Part shown: in pieces, positions 1 through 7,319 of the stretch
Position numbering within the stretch: the stretch's first letter is position 1
How the letters are laid out: every line of letters starts with the position of its first letter
NCBI GenBank assembly: GCA_000715855.1
Contig: KL571205.1
Coordinates: 52,630 to 67,578, forward strand
Direction of reading: 5' to 3'
Source: Actinoplanes liguriensis
Lineage (GTDB): Bacteria; Actinomycetota; Actinomycetes; Mycobacteriales; Micromonosporaceae
DNA: 14,949 nucleotides
Made by a program: the position numbers and the translations under genes
Notes under the pieces: generated by a model
The model's database searches: none
What the model saw: the letters and a program-made list of their open reading frames with translations, nothing else
What the model was told of the DNA's origin: nothing

Positions 1-1
1 C

Positions 2-280
2 CGTTACACGATTCCGGCGGCGCTCGGCCACGACGTCACCCGGCAGGTGCAGGAGTTCGCGCGGCGGACGTTCACCGCGCTGGACTGCGCCGGCCTGGCC
101 CGGGTGGACTTCTTCGTGACCGCCGACGGCGAGGTCTTCCTGAACGAGATCAACACCATGCCGGGGATGACGCCGACGTCGATGTTCCCGCAGATGTGGG
201 CGGCGACGGGTCTCGAATACCCGAAGGTCGTGGACCGGCTGATCCGCACCGCCCTACGGCGTGGGACCGGGCTTCACTGA
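2..280 (+). CDS. ddl: D-alanine--D-alanine ligase, C-terminal part (5' end outside window)
   Basis: This is the last 92 codons of a D-Ala-D-Ala ligase, the cytoplasmic ATP-grasp enzyme that makes the dipeptide for peptidoglycan precursors. The visible part opens with YTIPA, the usual lead into the last third of the ATP-grasp domain. It then has ARVDFFVTADGEVFLNEINT and MPGMTPTSMFP, which carry the Mg-ligand Asp/Glu/Asn set (D of VDFF, E and N of NEIN) and the D-Ala-binding Ser near the C-terminus. The frame is open from base 2, so the true start lies upstream; the ATG at 47 is internal. The omega-loop residues that separate D-Ala from D-lactate ligases are not in view, so specificity cannot be judged. 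The stop overlaps the stop of the convergent DUF3515 gene by 7 bases, leaving no room for a terminator between them. Confidence 0.95.
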   Translation, partial: RYTIPAALGHDVTRQVQEFARRTFTALDCAGLARVDFFVTADGEVFLNEINTMPGMTPTSMFPQMWAATGLEYPKVVDRLIRTALRRGTGLH

Positions 281-942
281 CCCTGGCCGGGGTTGCAGCC
301 GCTGGGCACGCCTTCGGTGATCGACTTGTCGGTCTCCACCACGATGTCGGAGAACTCGTTCGCCCACTGGGCGCGGTTCTCGTACGCCGACGGCACGCCC
401 ACCTGCACCGGCACTTCACGGTCCATCGTGGTGAAGACGGTCGTGTCGCCCTTGTCCTGGTAATACCAGCAGACGCGGTTCATCAGCAGCAGGTCGGCGA
501 CGAGCGGCACGCACGTGCCGGAGGTGTCGTCGACGGTTTCGCACATCTTCGGCTGGGTGACCCCGCAGGAGACGGTGAGCGGGGGCTCCCCGTACGCCGC
601 GTTCTGCTCCGGGCCGGCGCTGACCTTGCGGGCCGGCAGGTTCCGCACCTGGGTGGGCAGTTGTGAGGTGACCGCCAGGCACACCTCGGTGGCCCGGGCG
701 GAGAGCTTGGGCGCGGCGAGCTCGACCGCCGTGCTGGGCACGGCCACCGGACCGCTCGCGGCCGGCGTCGCCGTGGCTTCCGGCTCCGCCGCCTTGTTGA
801 TCGAGTTGAACCCGACGAGCCCCACGATCAGGATCACCGGCAACGCCACCACGGTCGCCCAGATCGCGGCGATCCGGGTGGTGTTGTCCGGCTTCTTGTC
901 CCCCTGGGCGGGGGCGTCCTGCGGAGTGTCGACGTCGACCAT
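274..942 (-). CDS. DUF3515-family membrane-anchored protein
   Basis: The protein has 222 residues: a short acidic and Pro-rich N-terminus, one membrane segment (about IAAIWATVVALPVILIVGLV, residues 24-45), then an exported Ala/Pro linker and a globular domain. The domain holds YGEPPLTVSCGVTQP, the hallmark of DUF3515, and several cysteines that could pair outside the cell. The function of the family is unknown. I chose the ATG at 942 because the upstream gene stops two bases before it (TGA, GC, ATG), a typical coupled start. An upstream ATG at 966 would add eight residues and overlap that gene. The pair is probably transcribed together from upstream of 1178. The family is commonly found beside thiL and the RAM-domain gene in actinomycetes, as here. 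Confidence 0.8.
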   Translation of the reverse strand: MVDVDTPQDAPAQGDKKPDNTTRIAAIWATVVALPVILIVGLVGFNSINKAAEPEATATPAASGPVAVPSTAVELAAPKLSARATEVCLAVTSQLPTQVRNLPARKVSAGPEQNAAYGEPPLTVSCGVTQPKMCETVDDTSGTCVPLVADLLLMNRVCWYYQDKGDTTVFTTMDREVPVQVGVPSAYENRAQWANEFSDIVVETDKSITEGVPSGCNPGQGQ

Positions 943-944
943 GC

Positions 945-1178
945 TCAGAGGTTTACCACGGAGCATGTGAGGGTCCGGGTGATGCCCGGCACGTACTGGA
1001 CCTTGCTCACAATCAGGCTGCCCAGCTCGTCAACGGTGTGTGCCTCGGTCAGCACCACCACGTCGTAGGGGCCGGTGACCGCGTCGACGCGGACGACCCC
1101 CGGTATTTTCTCGATCGCGGCGGCCACGTCACGGGCCTTCCCGACCTCCGTTTGAATGAGGATGTATGCCTGGACCAC
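945..1178 (-). CDS. Stand-alone Lrp/AsnC ligand-binding (RAM) domain protein
   Basis: This 77-residue protein consists only of the effector-binding half of Lrp/AsnC regulators, with no DNA-binding helix-turn-helix. Recognisable parts are the first strand VQAYILIQTE, the helix KARDVAAAIEKIPGV, the turn VTGPYDVVV (the ligand-loop region in Lrp) and the last strand PGITRTLTC. Such domains form dimers or higher rings and bind amino acids or similar small ligands; the ligand cannot be inferred here. The start is GTG, preceded by AGGAG seven bases upstream. It is the first gene of a two-gene minus-strand unit with the DUF3515 gene, and it is divergent from thiL across 96 bases. Without a DNA-binding domain it may act as a sensor subunit for another protein, which is inference. 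Confidence 0.85.
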   Translation of the reverse strand: MVQAYILIQTEVGKARDVAAAIEKIPGVVRVDAVTGPYDVVVLTEAHTVDELGSLIVSKVQYVPGITRTLTCSVVNL

Positions 1179-1274
1179 GATCGACTCCTATCCGCCACCG
1201 TCGGTGATCCCCGATCGTGAAACTACCGTACGAAGTGACCCGGCAGCGGGACGCCACCATCGAAGGACGTGTAA

Positions 1275-2213
1275 GTGAGCATCGCAGAGTCCGGTGAATT
1301 CGGACTGATAGGCCGAATCCTGTCACGTCTCGGCGCAGGTTCTGCCACCCTGCTCGGCCCCGGCGACGACGCCGCCGTGGTGCGCGCCGCCGACGGCCGG
1401 GTGGTGGCCTCCACCGACGTGCTCGTCGAGGGCCGGCATTTCCGGCGGGACTGGTGCGGCCCGGCCGACGTCGGCCACCGCGCCGCCGCGGCGAACCTGG
1501 CCGACATCGCGGCGATGGGCGCCGCCCCGACCGCGTTGCTGGTCGCGCTCTGCGTGCCCGGCGATCTGGACGCCTCCTGGGCCGAGGGCCTGAGCGACGG
1601 CCTGAGCGCCGAGGCGGCGCTCTGCGGGGCGGGCGTGGTCGGCGGGGACACTTCCTCCAGTCCGACGCTCACGATCGCTGTGACGGCCCTGGGGGACCTG
1701 CAAGGGCTTGATCCGGTACGCCGTAACGGCGCCCAGCCCGGGGATCTCCTGGCGCTCTGCGGGCGGATCGGGTACGCCGCGGCCGGGTACACCGTGCTGT
1801 CCCGCGGTTTCCGGACGCCGAAGATGCTCGTCGAGGCGTACCGGCGGCCGGAGATCCGGTACGCGGCCGGTCCCGAGGCGGCCCGGCTCGGCGCGACCTC
1901 GATGATCGACGTGTCGGACGGGCTGCTGCAGGATGTCGGGCACCTGGCGTCGGCCAGCGTGGTCGCCATCGACATCCGGTCGGACGCGTTCGACCTGCCC
2001 GCCCAGATGCGGGACGCGGCGACGGCGCTCGGGGTGGATCCGTACCAGTGGATTCTCGCGGGTGGCGATGATCACCCGTTCGCCGCGACGTTCCCGGCGG
2101 GGACGAAACTGCCGGACGGCTGGCTGGAGATCGGCTCGGTGCACGACGGCTCGGGAGTCACCGTGGACCGCAAGCCCTGGTCCGGACCGCTGGGCTGGGA
2201 CCACTTCAGGTGA
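1275..2213 (+). CDS. thiL: Thiamine-monophosphate kinase
   Basis: ThiL phosphorylates thiamine monophosphate to thiamine diphosphate with ATP, the last step of cofactor synthesis in the cytoplasm. The 312 residues match the family's usual length. Motifs appear in family order: GPGDDAAVV (28-36), STDVLVEGRHF (46-56), NLADIAAMGA (74-83), GGDTS (123-127), IDVSDGL (211-217) and GGDDHPF (263-269). The last is an actinobacterial form of the GGEDYEL motif common elsewhere. The aspartates of GDD, GGD and DVSD are the expected Mg/ATP ligands. The start is GTG with GAAGGA seven bases upstream. The gene stands alone, divergent from the RAM-domain gene and 64 bases ahead of the acetyltransferase. No TPP riboswitch is visible in the 96-base leader, which is short for one. 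Confidence 0.95.
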   Translation: MSIAESGEFGLIGRILSRLGAGSATLLGPGDDAAVVRAADGRVVASTDVLVEGRHFRRDWCGPADVGHRAAAANLADIAAMGAAPTALLVALCVPGDLDASWAEGLSDGLSAEAALCGAGVVGGDTSSSPTLTIAVTALGDLQGLDPVRRNGAQPGDLLALCGRIGYAAAGYTVLSRGFRTPKMLVEAYRRPEIRYAAGPEAARLGATSMIDVSDGLLQDVGHLASASVVAIDIRSDAFDLPAQMRDAATALGVDPYQWILAGGDDHPFAATFPAGTKLPDGWLEIGSVHDGSGVTVDRKPWSGPLGWDHFR

Positions 2214-2265
2214 TCTGAATCACTCACGCGGCTTGCGCGACGAGTTCGCCTGATGGCGGGTCGCC

Positions 2266-2271
2266 TACGCT
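2266..2271 (+). promoter_or_regulatory. Candidate -10 element for a leaderless GNAT transcript
   Basis: TACGCT fits the actinobacterial TANNNT -10 pattern and lies exactly six bases before the GTG start at 2278. Transcription would therefore begin at or next to the start codon. No ribosome binding site is visible before the GTG, which agrees with a leaderless mRNA. A clear -35 box is not seen; TTCGCC at 2245-2250 would give a 15-base spacer. Confidence 0.4.
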
Positions 2272-2277
2272 GGCGAC

Positions 2278-2742
2278 GTGGGACAGATCAAGATCAGAAC
2301 GGCCCGGTTCGACGAGCCGGAGGTGGTGGAGATGGTCGCGGAGAACATGCGCGACCTCTCCGAGCGGTACGGCGGCAGCGGCGACGACACTCCGATCGCC
2401 GCGGCCCACTTCGTTCTCCCCGCCGGGGAGTTCCTGGTGGCGGTCCGGGAGGACGACGGACGTCTGCTGGCCAGCGCGGGCTGGCGCCGGCACGGCACGG
2501 ACGCGGAGCTCAAGCGGATGTTCACCCGGGCGGAGGCGCGCGGGCAGGGCCTGGCACGGCGGATGCTCGGCGCGATCGAGGAGTCGGCGCGGGCGGCCGG
2601 CTGTGCGCGCGTGATCCTGGAGACCGGCGACAAGCAGCCCGAGGCGATCGCGCTCTACGAGTCGGCGGGCTATGAGCGGATCGAGGACTTCGGCTACTAC
2701 GCGGGGCAGGACGGCGTCCTGTCGTACGCGAAGAAGATCTGA
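2278..2742 (+). CDS. GNAT-family N-acetyltransferase
   Basis: This 154-residue single-domain acetyltransferase would move an acetyl group from acetyl-CoA to an unknown amine. The pyrophosphate-binding motif A is RGQGLA (88-93, fitting Q/R-x-x-G-x-G/A), after the strand AELKRMFTR. Motif B is seen as AIALYESAGYERI (about 123-135). The GTG start is inferred from the conserved opening IRTARFDEPEVVEMV directly after it and from the -10-like box six bases upstream. The long stem terminator right after the stop means it ends its own transcript. The substrate cannot be deduced from the neighbours (thiL upstream, rpmB convergent). An antibiotic-modifying role is possible for GNATs in general, but nothing here supports it. 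Confidence 0.85.
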   Translation: MGQIKIRTARFDEPEVVEMVAENMRDLSERYGGSGDDTPIAAAHFVLPAGEFLVAVREDDGRLLASAGWRRHGTDAELKRMFTRAEARGQGLARRMLGAIEESARAAGCARVILETGDKQPEAIALYESAGYERIEDFGYYAGQDGVLSYAKKI

Positions 2743-2751
2743 CAACAGCGA

Positions 2752-2782
2752 AAAGCCGCCGGGGAATCACCCCGGCGGCTTT
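2752..2782. terminator. Bidirectional Rho-independent terminator between GNAT gene and rpmB
   Basis: A perfect 13-bp stem, AAAGCCGCCGGGG pairing with CCCCGGCGGCTTT, encloses a 5-base AATCA loop. It lies between the convergent stops at 2742 and 2798. The A- and T-rich stem ends give a short U-tract on both strands, so it probably serves both genes. Confidence 0.9.
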
Positions 2783-2797
2783 CACAAGCCGTCATCC

Positions 2798-2989
2798 TCA
2801 GGCGCGAGTGACCTTGCCCGCCTTGATGCACGAGGTGCAGACCTGAAGCTTCTTGGTCGTCCCGCCACCGGCCGGGGTACGCACCGACTGGATGTTCGGG
2901 TTCCAGCGGCGGTTGGTCCGCCGGTGCGAGAAGGACACGTTGTGGCCGAAGCCCGGTCCCTTGCCACAGACGTCGCACACGCTAGCCAC
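2798..2989 (-). CDS. rpmB: 50S ribosomal protein L28 (four-cysteine form)
   Basis: L28 is a small basic protein of the large ribosomal subunit. The 63 residues open [20 protein letters not shown] and carry the conserved [13 protein letters not shown] block. Two CxxC pairs (Cys5/Cys8 and Cys51/Cys54) mark the zinc-binding C+ type; many actinomycetes also carry cysteine-free paralogues induced under zinc limitation. The start is GTG at 2989, with AGGAG six bases upstream. A longer in-frame reading from 3040 is possible but would add an unconserved 17-residue leader. The gene is monocistronic, bounded by the terminator at 2752-2782 and divergent from the FakA-like gene. Confidence 0.95.
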   Translation of the reverse strand: MASVCDVCGKGPGFGHNVSFSHRRTNRRWNPNIQSVRTPAGGGTTKKLQVCTSCIKAGKVTRA

Positions 2990-3039
2990 GGGATACTCCT
3001 GGGTTTGATTCGAAGATCTGAAGACGCCCAGGAGACACA

Positions 3040-3060
3040 CTCGCCAGGCAACCCGGCGAG
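3040..3060. repeat. Inverted repeat in the rpmB leader/promoter region
   Basis: CTCGCC and GGCGAG are perfect 6-base complements separated by nine bases, 51-71 bases upstream of the rpmB GTG. It could be a hairpin in the rpmB leader or an operator. The sequence does not decide this. Confidence 0.4.
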
Positions 3061-3136
3061 CTTACCCGACCACCGGGGCAGACAGCCAATCGCCCCCGGT
3101 CAGGGTGCGTACCCAGCGATTGTCAGGGGTGGTTAG

Positions 3137-3142
3137 TACGAT
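3137..3142 (+). promoter_or_regulatory. Candidate -10 element for a leaderless FakA-like/recG operon
   Basis: TACGAT (TANNNT) ends six bases before the GTG at 3149, the same geometry as at the GNAT gene. No Shine-Dalgarno sequence precedes the GTG. TTGTCA at 3120-3125 resembles a -35 box, but its 11-base spacing is too short to trust. Confidence 0.4.
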
Positions 3143-3148
3143 TTTCGC

Positions 3149-4732
3149 GTGCTGGAGACCCTCGATGCCGCTGCCGTGCACCACTGGTGCGACGGTGGGC
3201 TGGAGGCGCTTCGGGCCCACCAGCGTGAAATCGACGATTTGAACGTCTATCCCGTCCCCGACGGCGACACCGGGACGAACCTGGTGCTCACCCTCACCGC
3301 CGCGCAGGAGGCGATCGAGTCCGCCCTGCACGAGGAGCCGCGCACCCCGCTCGACCGGCTCATGGGCCGGATGGCGCGCGGGGCCCTGCTGGGGGCTCGC
3401 GGCAACTCCGGGGTGATCGTGTCGCAGATCCTGCGGGGCATGGCCGACTCGTTCGCCACCGCGGTCACGGTCCGGGGCGGCGAGCTGGCCCGGGCGCTGC
3501 GGCTGGCGACCGACGCGGCCTATGCCGCGGTCGCCCGCCCGGTGGAGGGCACCGTGCTGTCCGTCGTGGCGGCCGCGGCCGAGGGCGCCGGGCGGATCAG
3601 GTCGGACAGTCTGGTGATGGTGGCGCGAGCGGCGGCCCGGGCGGCGGCCGAGGCACTCGACCGGACGCCGCAGCAGTTGCCGGCCCTGGCCCAGGCCGGG
3701 GTGGTGGACGCCGGCGGGCGAGGGCTCTGCGTGCTCCTGGACGCGTTGGTGAACACGGTGGAGGGCAGCGAGTTCGAGGCGGCCCCGCTGCCCGTGGTCG
3801 ACGTCGCGCCCGCCCCGGCGCACGAGCACGGCGGCGGTGACTGCGAGGGGCTCGGCTACGAGGTGCAGTACCTGTTGGAGGCCGAGCCCGGCGCGGTCGA
3901 GCGGCTGCGGGGCGTCCTGGCCGGGCTGGGTGACTCGCTCGTCGTGGTCGGCACCGGTGACGGGACGTGGAATGTGCACGTCCACGTCGCCGAGATCGGG
4001 CCCGCGATCGAGGCCGGCGTCGAGGCCGGGCGGCCGTACCGGATCAATGTCACCCCCCTGGAGGAGAAGCGGCCCGGCGCCGATTCGCGGGGCGCCGTGG
4101 TCGTCGCCGCGGGCGACGGGCTGACCGCGCTGTTCGAGGCCGAGGGCGCGGTGGTCGTCGACCGGAATCCGTCCACCGCGGAGATGCTGGCCGCCGTCCA
4201 CTCGTGCGGCGCCTCCGCCGTCGTCCTGCTGCCGAACGACGCGAACACCCAGGCCGTCGCGGTCTCCGCGGCCCGCGAGGCGGAGGCGGCCGGCGTGCGC
4301 GTCAGCGTGGTTCCGACCCGCTCCCCGGTGCAGGCCCTGGCCGCCCTCGCGGTGCGCGACGACACCCGCCCGTTCGCCGACGACGTGATCGCGATGGCCG
4401 AGGCCGCCGGCGCGTGTCGCTACGGGGAGGTCTGCACCGCCCAGCGCGACGCGCTCACGATCGCCGGCCCGTGCCGCGCCGGTGACCTGCTCGGCCTGGT
4501 CGACGGGGAGGTGCACGTGATCGGCACCGACCTGGCCGACGTCAGCCACCGCCTGCTCGACCGGATGCTCGGCGGCGGCGGCGAGCTGGTCACCCTGGTC
4601 CTGGGCGCGGACGCCTCGCCCGACCTGGAGGAGGACCTGCGCGACCACGTGCACCGCACCTGGCCGTTCATCGAGTTGCAGAGCTATGCCGGCGGCCAGC
4701 CCCGATACCACCTGTTGGCAGGAGTCGAATGA
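3149..4732 (+). CDS. DAK2-domain protein, FakA/YloV-like kinase subunit
   Basis: The 527 residues match the FakA/YloV family. FakA is the ATP-binding subunit of fatty acid kinase and phosphorylates fatty acids presented by a DegV-type FakB carrier. The N-terminal DhaL-like domain (about 1-200) carries LNVYPVPDGDTGTN (the nucleotide/Mg loop with its aspartates, about 32-45) and GARGNSGVIVSQILRG (about 83-98). The middle domain has Cys232 and His277/His279 (HVH), resembling the Cys/His-x-His set reported in FakA. The C-terminal part ends in the typical GGQPRYHLLAGVE. The GTG start is taken from the conserved N-terminus and the absence of upstream homology. The stop overlaps the recG start (ATGA). 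No fakB/degV gene lies in the window, so the partner is elsewhere. Fatty-acid kinase activity is inferred from the family. Confidence 0.85.
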   Translation: MLETLDAAAVHHWCDGGLEALRAHQREIDDLNVYPVPDGDTGTNLVLTLTAAQEAIESALHEEPRTPLDRLMGRMARGALLGARGNSGVIVSQILRGMADSFATAVTVRGGELARALRLATDAAYAAVARPVEGTVLSVVAAAAEGAGRIRSDSLVMVARAAARAAAEALDRTPQQLPALAQAGVVDAGGRGLCVLLDALVNTVEGSEFEAAPLPVVDVAPAPAHEHGGGDCEGLGYEVQYLLEAEPGAVERLRGVLAGLGDSLVVVGTGDGTWNVHVHVAEIGPAIEAGVEAGRPYRINVTPLEEKRPGADSRGAVVVAAGDGLTALFEAEGAVVVDRNPSTAEMLAAVHSCGASAVVLLPNDANTQAVAVSAAREAEAAGVRVSVVPTRSPVQALAALAVRDDTRPFADDVIAMAEAAGACRYGEVCTAQRDALTIAGPCRAGDLLGLVDGEVHVIGTDLADVSHRLLDRMLGGGGELVTLVLGADASPDLEEDLRDHVHRTWPFIELQSYAGGQPRYHLLAGVE

Positions 4733-6951
4733 CCACGACCGAGAACGCGGCGACCAGGGTCACGACCGACGTCCCGTTGACCAAGGTGCTCGGGGCGAAG
4801 ACCGCCAGGGCGCTGGAGGACCACCTCGAGCTGCGCACCGCGGGCGACCTGATCTACCACTTCCCGCGGCGCTACGACGAGCGCGGCGAGCACACCGACC
4901 TGCGGCAGCTGGAGGTCGGCGAGCAGGTCACGGTGCTGGCCCAGGTGCAGGGGATCGGTGTGAAGCCGTTCCGGCAGCGCAAGGGCAACATGCTCGAGGT
5001 GACCATCGGGGACGGCTCCGGGGCCACGCTGACCTGCACGTTCTTCAACCAGGCGTGGCGCGAGCGGGAGCTGACCCGGGGCCGCTGGGGGCTGTTCGCC
5101 GGCAAGGTCACCGAGTTCCGCGGCAAGCGGCAGCTCAACGGCCCGGCCTATCAGCTCCTCAAGGACGGCGCCACGCAGGACGAGGCGGCCGAGGAGATCG
5201 AGGAGTTCGCCGGCGCGCTGATCCCGGTCTATCCGGCCGCGCAGGCCGTGCCGACCTGGACGATCGCCAAGTGCGTGCGGACCCTGCTGGACATCTTCGA
5301 GCCGCCGGCCGACCCGATGCCGGCCGAGGTCCGGGCGAAACGGAACCTGGTCGGCATCGCGACCGCGCTGCGCGAGATCCACCGGCCGAGCTCGGAGGCG
5401 GCGCTCTTCTCCGCGAAGCACCGGCTGAAGTGGGACGAGGCGTTCGCCGTGCAGCTCACCCTGGCGCAGCGCCGGGCCCGGGCCGCGGCCGCGCCGGGCA
5501 CCGCCCGCCCGCGCGCCGAGGGTGGTCTGCTGGACAGGTTCGACGCGAGCCTGCCCTACGAGCTGACCGAGGGCCAGGCGTCGGTGGGCGAGGAGATCGC
5601 CGCCGACCTGGGCCGCGCGCACCCGATGCACCGGCTGCTGCAGGGCGAGGTCGGCTCCGGCAAGACGCTGGTGTCGGTGCGCGCGATGCTCCAGGTGGTG
5701 GACGCCGGCGGTCAGGCCGCGCTGCTCGCCCCCACCGAGGTGCTCGCCACCCAGCACTTCCGCGGGATCAGCGCGCAGCTCGGCGCCCTGGGCCGGGCCG
5801 GCGAGCTCGACGGCGACCCCGAGGGGACGCAGTTGAGCCTGGTCACCGGCTCGCTGGGGGCGGCGGCCCGGCGTGCGGCGCTGGCCAAGGTCGCCGACGG
5901 GACCGCCGGCATCGTCGTGGGGACACACGCTTTGCTGTACGAGGGGGTCGACTTCAAGGATCTCGGCCTGGTGGTGGTGGACGAGCAGCACCGGTTCGGC
6001 GTCGAGCAGCGTGACGCGCTGCGCGCCAAGGCGGCCCGTCCGCCGCACGTGCTGGTGATGACCGCGACCCCGATCCCGCGCACGGTCGCCATGACCGTCT
6101 ACGGCGACCTGGAGACGTCCGTCCTCTCGCAGCTGCCGCGCGGGCGTTCGCCGATCGCCTCGCACGTGATTCCGGCGCTGGAGAAGCCGGCCTATCTCGA
6201 CCGCGCCTGGAAACGGGTGAAGGAGGAGGTCGCGGCGGGCCATCAGGCGTACGTGGTGTGCCCGCGCATCGGCGAGGGCCCGGAATCCTCCTTCGACGAC
6301 GGCGACGCCCCGCCGCCGGAGACCGAGTCGTCCCGGCGTCCTCCGCTGGCCGTGACCGAGGTGCTGCCGGCGTTGAAGGAGCACTACCTCAAGGGCCTGC
6401 GGATCGAGATGTTGCACGGCAAGATGCCGCCCGAGGAGAAGGACGCGGTGATGCGCGCCTTCGCGGCCGGCGAGGTGGACGTGCTGGTCGCGACCACGGT
6501 GATCGAGGTCGGCGTCGACGTGCCGAACTCCACCGTCATGATCATCATGGATGCCGACCGGTTCGGTGTCTCCCAGCTGCACCAGCTGCGCGGCCGGGTC
6601 GGCCGGGGCTCGGCGCCCGGCGTCTGCCTGCTGCACACCGAGGCGGCCGAGGGCTCGGCGGCCCGCGAGCGGCTGGACGCGGTCGCCTCCACCACGGACG
6701 GGTTCAAGCTCTCCGAGATCGACCTGGAGCAGCGCCGCGAGGGTGACGTGCTCGGCGCGTCCCAGTCCGGCAAGCATTCCCACCTGCGATTGCTGTCCCT
6801 GCTCCGGGACGAGAAACTGATCAAGGAGGCCCGGGTCGAGGCCGCGTCGCTCGTGGGTGACGACCCCGACCTGACCGGGCACCCGGCGCTGGCCGCGTCG
6901 GTCGCCGCGCTGGTCGACGAGGACCGCGCCGAGTATTTGGAGAAGGGTTGA
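4729..6951 (+). CDS. recG: ATP-dependent DNA helicase RecG
   Basis: RecG remodels stalled replication forks and branch-migrates Holliday junctions. The 740 residues show the family layout. An OB-fold wedge domain spans about 60-145 (VTVLAQVQGIGVKPFRQRKG, then GDGSGATLTCTFFNQAW). The SF2 helicase motor follows, with Walker A GEVGSGKT (306-313), DEQH box (418-421), MTATPIPRT (444-452), and a C-terminal lobe with HGKMPPEEKD, TTVIEVGVDVPN and QLHQLRGRVGRG (motif VI). QGEVGSGKT has Glu where QGDVGSGKT is more common, a mild change. The ATG start has AGGAG four bases upstream and overlaps the preceding stop by four bases, so the two genes are coupled. All catalytic motifs are intact, so it should be functional. 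Confidence 0.97.
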   Translation: MTTTENAATRVTTDVPLTKVLGAKTARALEDHLELRTAGDLIYHFPRRYDERGEHTDLRQLEVGEQVTVLAQVQGIGVKPFRQRKGNMLEVTIGDGSGATLTCTFFNQAWRERELTRGRWGLFAGKVTEFRGKRQLNGPAYQLLKDGATQDEAAEEIEEFAGALIPVYPAAQAVPTWTIAKCVRTLLDIFEPPADPMPAEVRAKRNLVGIATALREIHRPSSEAALFSAKHRLKWDEAFAVQLTLAQRRARAAAAPGTARPRAEGGLLDRFDASLPYELTEGQASVGEEIAADLGRAHPMHRLLQGEVGSGKTLVSVRAMLQVVDAGGQAALLAPTEVLATQHFRGISAQLGALGRAGELDGDPEGTQLSLVTGSLGAAARRAALAKVADGTAGIVVGTHALLYEGVDFKDLGLVVVDEQHRFGVEQRDALRAKAARPPHVLVMTATPIPRTVAMTVYGDLETSVLSQLPRGRSPIASHVIPALEKPAYLDRAWKRVKEEVAAGHQAYVVCPRIGEGPESSFDDGDAPPPETESSRRPPLAVTEVLPALKEHYLKGLRIEMLHGKMPPEEKDAVMRAFAAGEVDVLVATTVIEVGVDVPNSTVMIIMDADRFGVSQLHQLRGRVGRGSAPGVCLLHTEAAEGSAARERLDAVASTTDGFKLSEIDLEQRREGDVLGASQSGKHSHLRLLSLLRDEKLIKEARVEAASLVGDDPDLTGHPALAASVAALVDEDRAEYLEKG

Positions 6952-7280
6952 TCTTCCACCTCTGCCCACGGTCCGTCTGGGAGTCGGTTTCGGACAATTA
7001 CGCCGGTGACACCCTGGAGTCCGAGGGGTTCATCCACTGCTCCGACCGGGATTGGGTGCACGTCCCGGCTACGCTGCGCTTCCGCGGCCGGACCGACCTC
7101 GTGCTCCTGGAGATCGACCCGGACAGGATCGACGTTCCGGTCGTCTGGGAGGACGGCGTTCCGCCCGACCCTTCGGGCCGTCAATTCCCGCATGTGTACG
7201 GTGTTCTGCCCGCCTCCGCCGTGGTCGCCGTCCACGAGTTCCCGCCGCTGCCGGACGGGTCGTTCGCGCCGCTGGCATGA
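6948..7280 (+). CDS. DUF952-family protein
   Basis: The 110-residue protein begins IFHLCPRSVWESV and has EGFIHCSDRD, then LVLLEIDPDRIDVPVVWED and FPHVYGVL. These are the conserved blocks of DUF952, a small cytoplasmic family of unknown function. The start is TTG, overlapping the recG stop by four bases (TTGA), with GGAGAAGGG just upstream, so translation is coupled to recG. The histidine of IHCS and the histidine of FPHVYG are the most conserved polar positions visible. The last 12 codons and stop are part of a 38-bp tandem duplication that runs beyond the gene. A terminator at 7319 closes the operon. Confidence 0.85.
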   Translation: MIFHLCPRSVWESVSDNYAGDTLESEGFIHCSDRDWVHVPATLRFRGRTDLVLLEIDPDRIDVPVVWEDGVPPDPSGRQFPHVYGVLPASAVVAVHEFPPLPDGSFAPLA

Positions 7281-7319
7281 AAGCGCTGCCGGACGGGTCG
7301 TTCGCGCCGCTGGTATGAA
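7246..7319 (+). repeat. 38-bp-period tandem duplication over the DUF952 stop codon
   Basis: Bases 7246-7281 and 7284-7319 match at 35 of 36 positions by hand alignment, at a period of 38. The one difference is C7276 versus T7314. The first copy encodes the C-terminus LPDGSFAPLA plus stop. The second copy repeats it after the stop as LPDGSFAPLV plus stop and runs into the terminator stem. Confidence 0.9.

Noticed and set aside
1179..1274. A TPP riboswitch ahead of thiL.
   Set aside because: The gap is only 96 bases and shows no recognisable THI-box sequence.
3062..4711. A 549-codon open frame antisense to the FakA-like gene.
   Set aside because: Same explanation: low-complexity composition and a fully motif-supported gene on the plus strand.
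4684..6969. A 761-codon open frame antisense to recG.
   Set aside because: Long antisense frames are expected in very GC-rich coding DNA; the residues are Arg/Gly/Leu-rich with no motif, and recG has all its motifs on the other strand.
7277..7318. A 13-codon gene (MKALPDGSFAPLV) after the DUF952 gene.
   Set aside because: It exists only because the tandem duplication repeats the DUF952 C-terminus after an overlapping ATGA.
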